A DNA stretch of 64,000 bases, from NCBI GenBank assembly GCA_033239005.1, contig BSQZ01000034.1, positions 6,721,001 through 6,785,000 of the forward strand. Reading direction: 5' to 3'. This document shows, in pieces, positions 24,001-33,126 of the stretch. The notes under the pieces were generated by a model. That model saw only the letters and a list, made by a program, of their open reading frames with translations, made no database searches and was not told where the DNA came from. Source of the DNA: Lamellibrachia satsuma. Lineage: Eukaryota; Annelida; Polychaeta; Sabellida; Siboglinidae. The translations under genes and the position numbers were made by a program. Within the stretch, counting starts at the first letter, position 1; every line of letters starts with the position of its first letter.

Positions 24001-27000
24001 TGTTGTGTGTTTTGTCCTGTAGTCTAGTTAAGGACAGGATGTTGTGTGTTTTGTCTCGCAGGCTAGTTAAGGAGAGGATGTTGTGTGTTTTGTCTCGCAG
24101 GCTAGTTAAGGAGAGGATGTTGTGTGTTTCGTCTTGTAGGCCAGTTAAGGAGAAGATGCTGAAGCTTCTTGTCAACCAACATCTGACTGCCAGTGCTACG
24201 CAAGGGGTTGACACCAGTGTTGTCACCATGGAGACAGTGGCGGTTACCACGGCAACCAAAAAGATACAGACTGAGGAGACAGTGCGAGTGAAGACGGCGA
24301 ACTCAGCAATTCAAGTCGAATTGTTGCCATGTGCCAGTGAGTGACGTGATCATACAGATGTGGTTTATTGAAGATTAAGTTATGTACATGCAGTTTGACT
24401 TCTAGTTTTTAATGAAGTTGTGAACTGCAATATAAACGATAATCCAATGTGATCGTTGACATGTACGTGTGTGTGTGTGTTTGTATTGTATCCAGTGAGA
24501 TCAATGAACACGTGCATGCATGCGTGCGTGTGTGCGTGCATGCGTGTTAATTCTGCCAACTACCTCGCACACCAAAACGAATGAATGAATGAAATCTCTA
24601 CTTCCAGGTTCTTCGAGTGACCAGTCTGCACTTCGAAGAGCTAGCTGTGGCTTGGAAGTAGATAGTGTCAAGTCAAGTGACCGTGACCCCTGTGACCCAT
24701 ACGGCCGTGTCAAGGTCATGCTGTCTGACCTCCGACTGGAAGAACTTCTTGATTTGTTTCACTCCAATGCTGTTAGGGTATGTCGTGGTCACCTTAAAAA
24801 TGGCTAACTTTCAAGTTGACCCAGAGTGACATACAGTAGTTCTCCAGTTATGTGTCCACCCTCCAAATGTCACTCAAATTCTTGGCATTGATGACCTGGC
24901 CAGTGAATTCCAAGTTGTTTCGCATTGTGTAATATATAGTGAATACAATAGCCTGTTATTGCAATATTACATTTATAGGTTATAATAATTGTGGTCTAAA
25001 TAAATACTGCACTTGTTTTGTAAGGGGACACGCACTGCAGCCTCTGTCTCTGTCTTGTAAGGGACACGCGCTACAACCTCTGTCTCTGTCTTGTAAGGGA
25101 CACGCGCTGCAGCCTCTGTCTCTGTCTTGTAAGGGACACGCGCTACAACCTCTGTCTCTGTCTTGTAAGGGACACGCGCTGCAGCCTCTGTCTCTGTCTT
25201 GTAAGGGACACGCGCTGCAACCTCTGTCTCTGTTTTGTAAGGGACACGCGCTGCAACCTCTGTCTCTGTCTTGTAAGGGACACGCGCTGCAACCTCTGTC
25301 TCTGTCTTGTACGGGGACTCGCGCTGCAACCTCTGTCTCTGTCTTGTAAGGGACACGCGCTGCAGCCTCTGTCTCTGTCTTGTAAGGGACACGCGCTGCA
25401 GCCTCTGTCTCTGTCTTGTAAGGGACACGCGCTGCAACCTCTGTCTCTGTCTTGTAAGGGACACGGGCTGCAGCCTCTGTCTCTGTCTTGTAAGGGACAC
25501 GCGCTGCAACCTCTGTCTCTGTCTTGTAAGGGACACGCGCTGCAACCTCTGTCTCTGTCTTGTAAGGGACACGCGCTGCAGCCTCTGTCTCTGTCTTGTA
25601 AGGGACACGCGCTGCAGCCTCTGTCTCTGTCTTGTAAGGGACACGCGCTGCAGCCTCTGTCTCTGTCTTGTAAGGGACACGCGCTGCAGCCTCTGTCTCT
25701 GTCTTGTAAGGGACATGCGCTGCAGCCTCTGTCTCTGTCTTGTAAGGGACATGCGCTGCAGCCTCTGTCTCTGTCTTGTAAGGGACACGCGCTGCAGCCT
25801 CTGTCTCTGTCTTGTAAGGGACACACGCTGCAGCCTCTGTCTCTGTCTTGTAAGGGACACGGGCTGCAGCCTCTCTCTCTGTCTTGTAAGGGAGTCAGTG
25901 CATCGAGTGTAATCGTGTTTGAACAAACAAGATTTGCTCAGAATAGAGCATTGTGTTGCACATATTGTTTTCAGGACTCTGTGCTGGACGTTGACTTGGC
26001 TGACCTGAAGGATCTGCTGAAGGAGTGCGGCGTGCGACCCGGGGAGCTGCTCGAGATCAAGACTTATCTCGCCAAGAAAGGTTAGTAACAGAGCCATTTA
26101 TACGTGCTGCGTTTCTACACTAAGAGGTACAATTTTTGACTCGCACCAATCCCAACTTGAGCTTTGATGAACGGTCATGAATGCAGCGCACTGATTGGAT
26201 GCAGTGTCAAACCATTGGTGAACAGCTGGTCATATTGGAGCTGATGTAAACAGGTCTTAGCAGAACCACAAGGAAAGTGTTCATGTCCCGACCTTTATCG
26301 TCTCCATTCACCCCACACCCTCCATCACACCTGATGGCGCTTTATCATCTCCATTCACCCCACACCCTCTATCACACTTGATGGGGCTTTATCGTCTCCA
26401 TTCACCCCGTACCCTCCATCACACTTGATGGGGCTTTATCATCTCCATTCACCCTGCACCCTCCATCACACTTGATGGGGCTTTATCGTCTCCATTCACC
26501 CCACACCCTCTATCACACTTGATGGGGCTTTATCGTCTCCATTCACCCCGTACCCTCCATCACACTTGATGGGGCTTTATCATCTCCATTCACCCTGCAC
26601 CCTCCATCACACTTGTTGAAACTTTATCGTCTCCATTCATCTCCACCCTCTATCACACTTGATGGGGCTTTATCGTCTCCATTCACCCCGCACCCTCTAT
26701 CACACTTGTTGAAACTTTATCGTCTCCATTCACCCCACACCCTCCATCACTCTTGTTGAAACTTTATCGTCTCCATTCATCTCCACCCTCTATCACACTT
26801 GATGGGGCTTTATCGTCTCCATTCACCCCGCACCCTCTATCACATTTGATGGGGCTTTATCGTCTCCATTCACCCCGCACCCTCTATCACACTTGTTGAA
26901 ACTTTATCGTCTCCATTCACCCCGCACCCTCTATCACACTTGTTGAAACTTTATCGTCTCCATTCATCTCCACCCTCTATCACACTTGTTGAAACTTTAT

Positions 27001-30000
27001 CGTCTCCATTCACCCCGCACCCTCTATCACACTTGTTGAAACTTTATCGTCTCCATTCACCCCGCACCCTCTATCACACTTGATGGACTTTATCGTCTCC
27101 ATTCACGCAGCACCCTCTATCACACTTGTTGAAACTTTATTGTCTCCATTCATTTCCACCCTCTATCACACTTGTTGAAACTTTATCATCTCCATTCACC
27201 CCGCACCCTCTATCACACTTGATGGGGCTTTATCGTCTCCATTCATCTCCACCCTCTATCACACTTGATGGGGCTTTATCGTCTCCATTCACCCCGCACC
27301 CTCTATCACACTTGATGGGGCTTTATCATCTCCATTCACCCCGCACCCTCTATCACACTTGTTGAAACTTTATCGTCTCCATTCACCCGGCACCCTCTAT
27401 CACACTTGTTGAAACTTTATCGTCTCCATTCACCCCGCACCCTCTATCACACTTGTTGAAACTTTATCGTCTCCATTCACCCCGCACCCTCTATCACACT
27501 TGTTGAAACTTTATCGTCTCCATTCACCCCGCACCCTCTATCACACTTGTTGAAACTTTATCGTCTCCTTTCACCTTGCACCCTCTATCACACTTGTTGA
27601 AACTTTATCGTCTCCATTCACCCCGCACCCTCTATCACACTTGTTGAAACTTTATCGTCTCCATTCACCCCGCACACTCTATCACACTTGTTGAAACTTT
27701 ATCGTCTCCATTCATCTCCACCCTCTATCACACTTGTTGAAACTTTATCGTCTCCATTCACCCCGCACCCTCTATCACACTTGTTGAAACTTTATCGTCT
27801 CCATTCATCTCCACCCTCTATCATACTTGTTGAAACTTTATCGTCTCCATTCACCCCGCACCCTCTATCACACTTGTTGAAACTTTATCGTCTCCATTCA
27901 TCTCCACCCTCTATCACACTTGTTGAAACTTTATCGTCTCCATTCACCTTGCACCCTCTATCACACTTGTTGAAACTTTATCGTCTCCATTCACCCTGCA
28001 CCCTCTATCACACTTGTTGAAACTTTATCGTCTCCATTCATTTCCACCCTGTATCACACTTGTTGAAACTTTATCGTCTCCATTCACCCCGCACCCTCTA
28101 TCACACTTGATGGGGCTTTATCGTCTCCATTCACACAGCACCCTCTATCACACTTGTTGAAACTTTATCGTCTCCATTCATTTCCACCCTCTATCACACT
28201 TGTTGAAACTTTATCATCTCCATTCACCCCGCACCCTCTATCACACTTGATGGGGCTTTATCGTCTCCATTCATCTCCACCCTCTATCACACTTGATGGG
28301 GCTTTATCGTCTCCATTCACCCCGCACCCTCTATCACATTTGATGGGGCTTTATCATCTCCATTCACCCCGCACCCTCTATCACACTTGTTGAAACTTTA
28401 TCGTCTCCATTCACCCTGCACCCTCTATCACACTTGTTGAAACTTTATCGTCTCCATTCACCCCGCACCCTCTATCACACTTGTTGAAACTTTATCGTCT
28501 CCATTCACCCCGCACCCTCTATCACACTTGTTGAAACTTTATCGTCTCCATTCACCCCGCACCCTCTATCACACTTGTTGAAACTTTATCGTCTCCATTC
28601 ACCCCGCACCCTCTATCACACTTGTTGAAACTTTATCGTCTCCATTCACCCCGCACCCTCTATCACACTTGTTGAAACTTTATCGTCTCCATTCACCCCG
28701 CACCCTCTATCACACTTGTTGAAACTTTATCGTCTCCATTCACCCCGCACCCTCTATCACACTTGTTGAAACTTTATCGTCTCCATTCACCCCGCCCTCT
28801 ATCACACTTGTTGAAACTTTATCGTCTCCATTCACCCCGCACCCTCTATCACACTTGTTGAAACTTTATCGTCTCCATTCACCTTGCACACTCTATCACA
28901 CTTGTTGAAACTTTATCGTCTCCATTCACCCCGCACCCTCTATCACACTTGTTGAAACTTTATCGTCTCCATTCACCCCGCACCCTCTATCACACTTGTT
29001 GAAACTTTATCGTCTCCATTCACCCCGCACCCTCTATCACACTTGTTGAAACTTTATCGTCTCCATTCACCCCGCACACTCTATCACACTTGTTGAAACT
29101 TTATCGTCTCCATTCACCCCGCACCCTCTATCACACTTGTTGAAACTTTATCGTCTCCATTCACCCCGCACCCTCTATCACACTTGTTGAAACTTTATCG
29201 TCTCCATTCACCCCGCACACTCTATCACACTTGTTGAAACTTTATCGTCTCCATTCACCCCGCACCCTCTATCACACTTGTTGAAACTTTATCGTCTCCA
29301 TTCACCCGGCACCCTCTATCACACTTGTTGAAACTTTATCGTCTCCATTCACCCCGCACCTCTATCACACTTGTTGAAACTTTATCGTCTCCATTCACCC
29401 CGCACCCTCTATCACACTTGTTGAAACTTTATCGTCTCCATTCACCCCGCACCCTCTATCACACCTGTTGAAACTTTATCGTCTCCATTCACCCGGCACC
29501 CTCTATCACACTTGTTGAAACTTTATCGTCTCCATTCACCCCGCACCCTCTATCACACTTGTTGAAACTTTATCGTCTCCATTCACCCCGCACACTCTAT
29601 CACACTTGTTGAAACTTTATCGTCTCCATTCATCTCCACCCTCTATCACACTTGTTGAAACTTTATCGTCTCCATTCACCCCGCACCCTCTATCACACTT
29701 GTTGAAACTTTATCATCTCCATTCACCCCGCACCCTCTATCACACTTGATGGGGCTTTATCGTCTCCATTCACCCCGCACCCTCTATCACACTTGATGGG
29801 GCATTATCATCTCCATTCACCCCGCACCCTCTATCACACTTGTTGAAACTTTATCGTCTTCATTCATCTCCACCCTCTATCACACTTGATGAGAATCTCT
29901 CATCTAGTACTGTGAGCAGTGCAACCCATAATCAACCTGTAGGGTATCATTCGTAGTTATAAATACTAATAAATTCAGTATTGCAAAATCCTGTAAGACA

Positions 30001-31251
30001 GTTGTTCTGTTTACCAATGGAAATCGTACGTTCCCTTTAATAATGCTAACTTTACTACATATAATCAATGTCTTTGCAGCTAAATGTCAAGCGAGTGCCA
30101 ATGCAGCGAACAGAACGGTTGATGCGAACAGCGTCAACGTGGACGTATGGACCAGCAGTGCACCAGCATATAGTTCTGTCTGTGCTATGCCATTGCCACA
30201 AGCGATGCCAGTACTGATCTCCCCGGAAGACTTCGTCCGCCCTAGATCTGCCACTGACTTCAGTGCAGCCAGCACGCCAATGGCTATAGACACAGTGCAG
30301 TCAATTCAGCATCCCACAATTCCTGACACACTCAGTGTTAATCCAGTAGTTGTGGCACCCTCTGTTTCACCTCAGAAACAGTGTTCTGTTCCGCCAGGTT
30401 TCAATGTCGACATTACTGCAACTTCGGCTCATAAACGAACGGACGACTTGCAGTTCAGCGACAGTGACACTTTGGACAGTTTCGATGACCGAGATGGTGA
30501 CGCGTCACCTGATTGTTGGCGAGATGACGGCCTACAAAGGCAGCTGCCTGTTTCTAGTAATGTCACAAATACTGCCGCAGACACCCGTGTCACTGTGTCG
30601 GCCAGGGTTGCCACTCCTGTGGGTTCAGCAGAATGTAATGTCCCTGCTGTGCAACCTGCAACTTTTATACAAAGTGACACCGATGTCCCGTCCTGTTGGT
30701 TTGACCGGGAGGATGCATTGGCTGCACCCGAATTGCCAAAACTGCCGACTCCGAACGCCGCCAAAAACACTTACAAAACGAAATACTCTCCATCGTCTAT
30801 CAAACACATTGTTGACAGCTGGCTAGAACCTAACAACTCCAACTCAAATCGCACAAATGTTCCCAAGTCTGACTCTAGTGGCAAACCGCCAGCCGAGTTT
30901 CATTCCCACGGTGATGGGGACGCGTGGGGTCACATGACTATTCCGACAAATCGTTCACCAGGCACCATGAGCACCTCGCCAGACTCGACAGACTGGCCAA
31001 CTGTCACGGAAACTGTGACTATGCCAAAGGGGAAGACCACTGTGGCATTGGACACCAGCCGAGTAGGTTTTGGGAATCGTCGGAAGAAGCCCTCCTCATT
31101 CCCCATGGAGACACGACGGGAAGAAGCGGCTGTGGAACCAATAAAACACTCCTTCGGCATGTGCCAGAAGCGAGTCTGCACGGTCTGCGGGTCTGAGGAC
31201 CATCTTATCTATGACTGTCCACAGGGGACCCGAAGTCTGTTCTTCAACTAA
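4444..31251 (+). CDS. Tudor / MIF4G / SAM-like / CCHC zinc-knuckle protein, 21 exons
   Basis: Joining 21 exons with GT-AG introns and matching phase gives 3,792 nt, 1,263 residues plus TAA. Domain order: extended Tudor (about 8-190), linker rich in R, K, S and E (190-362), RHTSPD repeats (363-475), MIF4G-like helical domain (about 505-740), SAM-like domain (about 805-873), long low-complexity tail, CCHC knuckle (C1240, C1243, H1248, C1253). Tudor domains bind methylated arginine in germline RNA proteins. MIF4G domains of the PAIP1/CTIF kind bind translation factors. A cytoplasmic germ-granule or translation role is therefore inferred, not shown. I do not recognise a named orthologue. The start is uncertain: the frame stays open 5' of ATG 4444 back to an acceptor at 4402-4403, so an upstream exon may exist. 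The gene is convergent with prominin. Confidence 0.8.
4520..6271 (+). other. Intron 1 of the Tudor gene, with local duplications
   Basis: This is a 1.75-kb intron between GTAAGT and TTTACAG. An open frame of 136 codons at 4970-5380 has no recognisable product. At about 5620-5870 several short blocks are duplicated, for example one around TTCTACTGACACAATTTCAG and one around CTCTTAACTATTG followed by CCGCCTCCTCGCGAAC. Confidence 0.45.
7982..8685. repeat. 54-bp minisatellite, about 13 copies (Tudor intron 4)
   Basis: The unit begins TATTATCAGTGGTCGGTTGT and varies at a few positions. Because 54 is a multiple of 3, all three + frames stay open for more than 200 codons. That is an arithmetic effect, not a gene. 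The array starts about 45 bp after the exon 4 donor. Confidence 0.95.
9119..10300. repeat. 25-bp minisatellite, about 47 copies (Tudor intron 5)
   Basis: The unit is based on GTATGACATGAGTGCTATGA plus CTGTA. A shorter 21-bp form, lacking TGTA, alternates irregularly. Variants (GAGTGC/GAATGC/GAGTGT) are mixed along the array. It starts about 80 bp after the exon 5 donor. Confidence 0.95.
10469..14208 (+). CDS. Exons 6-10: charged linker
   Basis: Exons: 10469-10502, 10866-10955, 12515-12583, 13005-13124 and 14007-14208. All junctions keep phase (1, 1, 1, 1, 2). The encoded stretch has no domain I recognise. Exons 7-9 are acidic and polar; exon 10 is very basic, with RRRG, SPRTRR and KHSEEP pieces, and looks disordered. 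The exon 10 acceptor (CCTAG, ending at 14006) is preceded by three decayed copies of itself (see the repeat entry at 13856). Confidence 0.75.
11313..12471. repeat. 35-bp minisatellite, about 33 copies (Tudor intron 7)
   Basis: The unit begins GTTCTTTGTCTGACACTTCA and ends with AGCTAGCCACACCAT. Variants cluster: CACACCAT copies first, CACATCGT in the middle, and CTACACCAT towards the end, which suggests block-wise spread of new variants. It ends about 43 bp before the exon 8 acceptor. Confidence 0.95.
13283..13424. repeat. 47-bp direct repeat, 3 copies (Tudor intron 9)
   Basis: There are three nearly identical copies of a unit starting GTTGAGTCTGTTGACTCTGT. Single-base changes (for example TATGT for CTGT in copy 2) separate them. 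Confidence 0.9.
13687..13799. repeat. 23-bp direct repeat, about 5 copies (Tudor intron 9)
   Basis: The unit is CTTTACAGCTGCTGTCACGA plus ATA. The array lies between the 47-bp repeat and the acceptor-like repeat of exon 10. Confidence 0.9.
13856..14010 (+). repeat. Splice-acceptor-containing repeat before Tudor exon 10, 3 copies plus the real site
   Basis: The units carry GATTAAC, then TTTCTTTGCCATTGTC, then CACCAG or CACAG. The real acceptor is built the same way: CTTCTTTGCCATTGTCTTCC followed by TAG and AGATAAGAAG. The copy just upstream reads ACCACAG|ATAAGAAGG, so the duplicated block covers the pyrimidine tract, the AG and the first exon bases. The copies are diverged and only the last one is assigned to the model. 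Confidence 0.75.
14407..14630. repeat. 13-bp tandem repeat TTGTTTACATAAG, about 17 copies
   Basis: This lies in Tudor intron 10. Each unit contains TGTTTAC, which matches the core consensus of forkhead (FOX) factors. Some units read TTGTTTACATTAG. It runs directly into the 24-bp array. Confidence 0.9.
14631..15868. repeat. 24-bp minisatellite in two blocks, about 39 plus 4-5 copies
   Basis: The unit begins CATATAGTAAATACACATCA and ends CTTT. The main block is 14631-15565 and the second is about 15767-15868. A 200-bp unique spacer lies between them, so the two were probably one array split by an insertion or by divergence. Long open frames on both strands are an effect of the 24-bp period. 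Confidence 0.92.
16108..16591 (+). CDS. Exon 11: RHTSPD-repeat basic segment and MIF4G lead-in
   Basis: Phase 2 in, phase 0 out. The first part encodes about nine units of 11-12 residues with consensus RKGNRHTSPDPL. Variants include KQGNHPSPGLL and RQGKPHSPALL. Each unit has a T/S-P or S-P dipeptide between basic residues, so it is a possible proline-directed kinase target or RNA-binding tail (inference). The unit is also visible in the DNA as an imperfect 33-36-bp coding repeat. The last 60 residues (QRQNEYDWHSCQFTFKVGK) lead into the MIF4G-like domain. The donor is AAG|GTTCGT; a stronger GTAAAT site at 16607 would break the phase to exon 12. Confidence 0.78.
16740..16764. repeat. Short (TA)n microsatellite
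   Basis: About 11 TA units in Tudor intron 11. Confidence 0.9.
16948..24336 (+). CDS. Exons 12-18: MIF4G-like (PAIP1/CTIF type) domain
   Basis: Exons: 16948-17017, 17263-17391, 17988-18052, 18860-18951, 20665-20725, 22496-22656 and 24140-24336. The product is an all-helical stretch. Landmarks that resemble the PAIP1/CTIF branch include VVYLCLDTIVRTAI (compare 'VV.LI...A'), FPDILRNLLLKYHG (compare 'FR.LLL.RC'), CRNFVFFLAMLFNR and VPRPVKEKMLKLLVNQH (compare 'VK.MLLKL.E'). These domains bind eIF4A, eIF3 or cap-complex partners, so translational control is inferred. Exon 18 can be entered from any of a series of duplicated upstream acceptors (see the 39-bp array). Its tail contains TTATKK and VKTANS, with no known domain. 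The family call rests on pattern memory, not on a search. Confidence 0.7.
18504..18665. repeat. 23-bp minisatellite, 7 copies (Tudor intron 14)
   Basis: The unit is TTGCACACTAGGTGGTGCAT plus AAC. It contains the near-palindrome TGCACACTAGGTGGTGCA, so single-strand folding is possible. Confidence 0.92.
19015..20035. repeat. 37-bp minisatellite, about 27 copies (Tudor intron 15), possibly seeded on a hAT end
   Basis: The unit begins GTTCCAGGGGTTCCTAACCT and continues with GGGGAGGGCACCATGTA. The last four units lose the GGCACCATG part and read CCAGGGGGCAACGTT. The core GGGTTCCTAACCTGGGG resembles the terminal repeat of hAT transposons. About 110 bp after the array, AAAGTTTGGGAACTATAGTT (from 20137) looks like a matching opposite end. 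A hAT MITE with one expanded end is a possible origin. Confidence 0.9.
20873..22054. repeat. 31-bp minisatellite, about 38 copies (Tudor intron 16)
   Basis: The unit begins AGAGCCTAGTGCTACATGCA and ends CAGCCCTGTCA. It is very homogeneous: most copies are identical or differ only at TGTCA/TGACA or GTGC/GGGC, which suggests recent expansion or active homogenisation. Confidence 0.95.
23050..24139 (+). repeat. 39-bp minisatellite of a splice acceptor plus exon start, 28 copies (Tudor intron 17)
   Basis: Each unit holds a pyrimidine-rich TGTTTTGTCCTGTAG followed by GTCAGTTAAGGAGAGGATG. The real exon 18 begins after GTTTCGTCTTGTAG with GCCAGTTAAGGAGAAGATG, so the unit repeats the 3' splice site plus the first six or so codons. 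The period is 13 codons. Units from about 23,475 onward (17 copies) stay open in the exon 18 frame, encoding VKERMLCVLSC-like repeats. Eleven earlier units are out of frame because of a deletion near 23,455. Confidence 0.93.
24608..26080 (+). CDS. Exons 19-20: SAM-like domain
   Basis: Exons 24608-24777 and 25975-26080 (phases 0 and 1). After a polar, cysteine-containing lead, the product reads LSDLRLEELLDLFHSNAV, then VDLADLKDLLKECGV and RPGELLEIKTYLAKK. The spacing of two short helices, the 'L..L...DL.ELGI' core and the 'G...KI...' last helix matches a sterile alpha motif. SAM domains make oligomers or bind RNA hairpins; which applies here cannot be told. A 36-bp minisatellite fills most of the intron between the two exons. 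Confidence 0.65.
25016..25895. repeat. 36-bp minisatellite, about 24 copies (Tudor intron 19)
   Basis: The unit begins CTGTCTCTGTCTTGTAAGGG and ends ACACGCGCTGCAGCCT. Each unit has a pyrimidine run followed by AG, so it looks weakly like a 3' splice site. It ends 79 bp before exon 20. Open frames on both strands come from the period of 12 codons. Confidence 0.95.
26278..29890. repeat. 47-bp minisatellite, about 77 copies, 3.6 kb (Tudor intron 20)
   Basis: The unit begins TCACACTTGTTGAAACTTTA and continues with TCGTCTCCATTCACCCCGCA and CCCTCTA. Two main variants alternate: CTTGTTGAAACTTTA and CTTGATGGGGCTTTA. A higher-order block repeats: the run from about 27,070 to 27,400 is nearly the same as that from about 28,100 to 28,430. 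This is the largest array of the window and fills most of the intron. Confidence 0.96.
30080..31251 (+). CDS. Exon 21: disordered tail and CCHC zinc knuckle, stop codon
   Basis: The acceptor CTTTGCAG precedes 30080, phase 1, and the exon is open to TAA at 31249-31251 (390 codons). Most of it is S, T, P, D and N rich and probably disordered, with acidic patches (SDSDTLDSFDDRDGD). At the very end, CTVCGSEDHLIYDC follows the C-x2-C-x4-H-x4-C pattern of a retroviral-type zinc knuckle, a nucleic-acid-binding module found in many cellular RNA proteins. There is no sign that this exon came from a retroelement. Confidence 0.85.
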
Positions 31252-32404
31252 AATGTGTGACTTTTTGAAAGGTAAATCCCAACCATTATACAGATTAGGC
31301 TTATCATCTATCATATCTACCCAACTGCCTTGAGGTTAAAGCTTACAATTCACCCGATATATTTGCACTTCCACAATACTGAGCAACTAAATGAAGACAA
31401 ATGATGTCCCTGTGGCTTACTCAATTTCAGTGTCATAGCAGCCAGAACCTGTAACATTTTGAATTGGAATTGTTATAAGATGATTTAATCCAATACGTTT
31501 TTCAATATAAAGAACTTGCCTTTCTGACCAAATTGTCTGAGTTTCATTTGAAACTAAGACTTCAACATTTGAATGTAAATGGGGATACCACAAACAGTTT
31601 GTTACCAAGTATTGTTGATGTGCACATATCATCTGCCTACAAACCACTTTGTAATAATTATGAAACCACAAAATTAGTTTTGTGCATTGCTTATGTACAA
31701 ATTCTTTTTGTGAAGTACTTCCACCATTCAGTAACATATGCAAATTGTGTTATGTGTGCCTTGTGTGATTACTACACCATATGTATGTGTGTGTATATAT
31801 ATATATACACTGTGTGTGTATGTATATATATATATATACATATATTTCTATATATATACCAACAGAGAAACTGTTATTGGCTGGGCAAACAAGCAATATC
31901 TGCAGGCTTATTTCACACTATGGTTGGGCGACTAGCCTCTGCGTTTATTAAATCGTGTCAGTGATGTGACGGGGGACAACAGGACACTCTATTGGACATG
32001 TTCTTCTGTATTTGTTTCATTGTACGAAAAGTAATTAGTAATTTATAATTAGTGTCATAGCGCCATAAAAGAGCCACCGTTGAGAACCAGATTAATTGTC
32101 AAGAACAGGTGGTAATATACATTCCTCAAAATTTTTAATTGTAACCGATTATCCTAGAATACTTGACCCATCCATCAACACCCCTACCAAAAACACATAA
32201 ATGGAGGCACTACCCATATTACAAATGTAGTGAATGGAGTGCCGATTATTGCACAATTTCACCATGGACCCCACCCACCCACTTGCAAACACAATGTTAT
32301 TGGAATTTTTTTTAACAAATCCCCTAACACAAAAAACATGGTAAGTGGACAAGGAAACCATTGGATAATCAAGGGTAATCTACATTAACTTGCTACTACT
32401 GCCT

Positions 32405-32822
32405 GCAACACTAGGTGCCAGGTACCACCTGGGTGCCAGGTACCACCCGGGTGCCAGGTACCACCCGGGTGCCAGGTACCACCTGGGTGCCAGGTACCAT
32501 CTAGGTGCCAGGTACCATCTAGGTGCCAGGTACCACCTGGGTGCCAGGTACCATCTAGGTGCCATGTACCACCTAGGTGCCAGGTACCACCTGGGTGCCA
32601 GGTACCATCTAGGTGCCATGTACCACCTAGGTGCCAGGTACCACCTAGGTGCCAGGTACCATCTAGGTGCCATGTACCACCTAGGTGCCAGGTACCACCT
32701 GGGTGCCAGGTACCATCTAGGTGCCATGTACCACCTAGGTGCCAGGTACCACCTGGGTGCCAGGTACCACCTGGGTGCCATGTACCACCTAGGTGCCATG
32801 TACCACCTAGGTGCCAGATACC
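32405..32822. repeat. 18-bp minisatellite built of palindromes, about 23 copies
   Basis: The unit is GGTACCACCTGGGTGCCA or GGTACCACCTAGGTGCCA. Each unit contains the palindrome GGTACC, and the second form also has CACCTAGGTG. The array lies within the probable 3' UTR of the Tudor gene. Reading frames on both strands (APRWYL, GARYHL types) follow from the period of 6 codons. Confidence 0.93.
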
Positions 32823-33101
32823 CATCTATACAGCTGAGTGAACTAAGGCAAAGGGAAGGGCACAAGCCAGTTGTGTTTGTAATGGTGATAGTGACATCAG
32901 TGCCATGTTAAGGAATCAGGACGAAGGAGATTCTTGTGCTGGAGATAAATAAAGGAAGGCTTGAAGTGCATGATGGTGACATCAAAGAAATGTCTTGAAG
33001 TGCCACTATATGTTGTCTCTATATGTAGGAAGGCTTGAAGGGCCACTATATGCTGTCTCTATGTGTAGCTACTTTGCAACTGTGTGAGCTGGAATTGGTT
33101 C

Positions 33102-33126
33102 AATAAAAAAGTTTTTAAAAAAAAAA
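33102..33126 (+). terminator. Candidate polyadenylation signal of the Tudor gene
   Basis: AATAAA at 33102-33107 is followed by a run of A at 33117-33126. Another AATAAA lies at about 32948. A genomic A-run can also mark a retroposed end, so this is only a candidate. Confidence 0.4.

Larger units (their letters stand above)
31252..33126 (+). other. Probable 3' UTR of the Tudor gene
   Basis: This follows the stop codon with no further splice-like exon. It contains a (TA)n/TATG tract at about 31,793-31,857 and the 18-bp array described separately. It ends with AATAAA and an A-rich tail. The full length is inferred from these signals only; a shorter UTR is possible. Confidence 0.4.

Noticed and set aside
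24973..26097. 374-codon minus-strand frame and overlapping + frames
   Set aside because: Created by the 36-bp array; it overlaps the SAM-like exon 20 on the antisense strand.
7982..29890. CRISPR array
   Set aside because: Repeats are head-to-tail with no unique spacers, in a eukaryotic intron context with spliced genes.
30080..31251. Zinc-knuckle exon as a domesticated retroelement gag
   Set aside because: A single CCHC motif alone is not evidence; there is no capsid-like, protease or RT sequence, and the exon is spliced in frame to the SAM-like exons.
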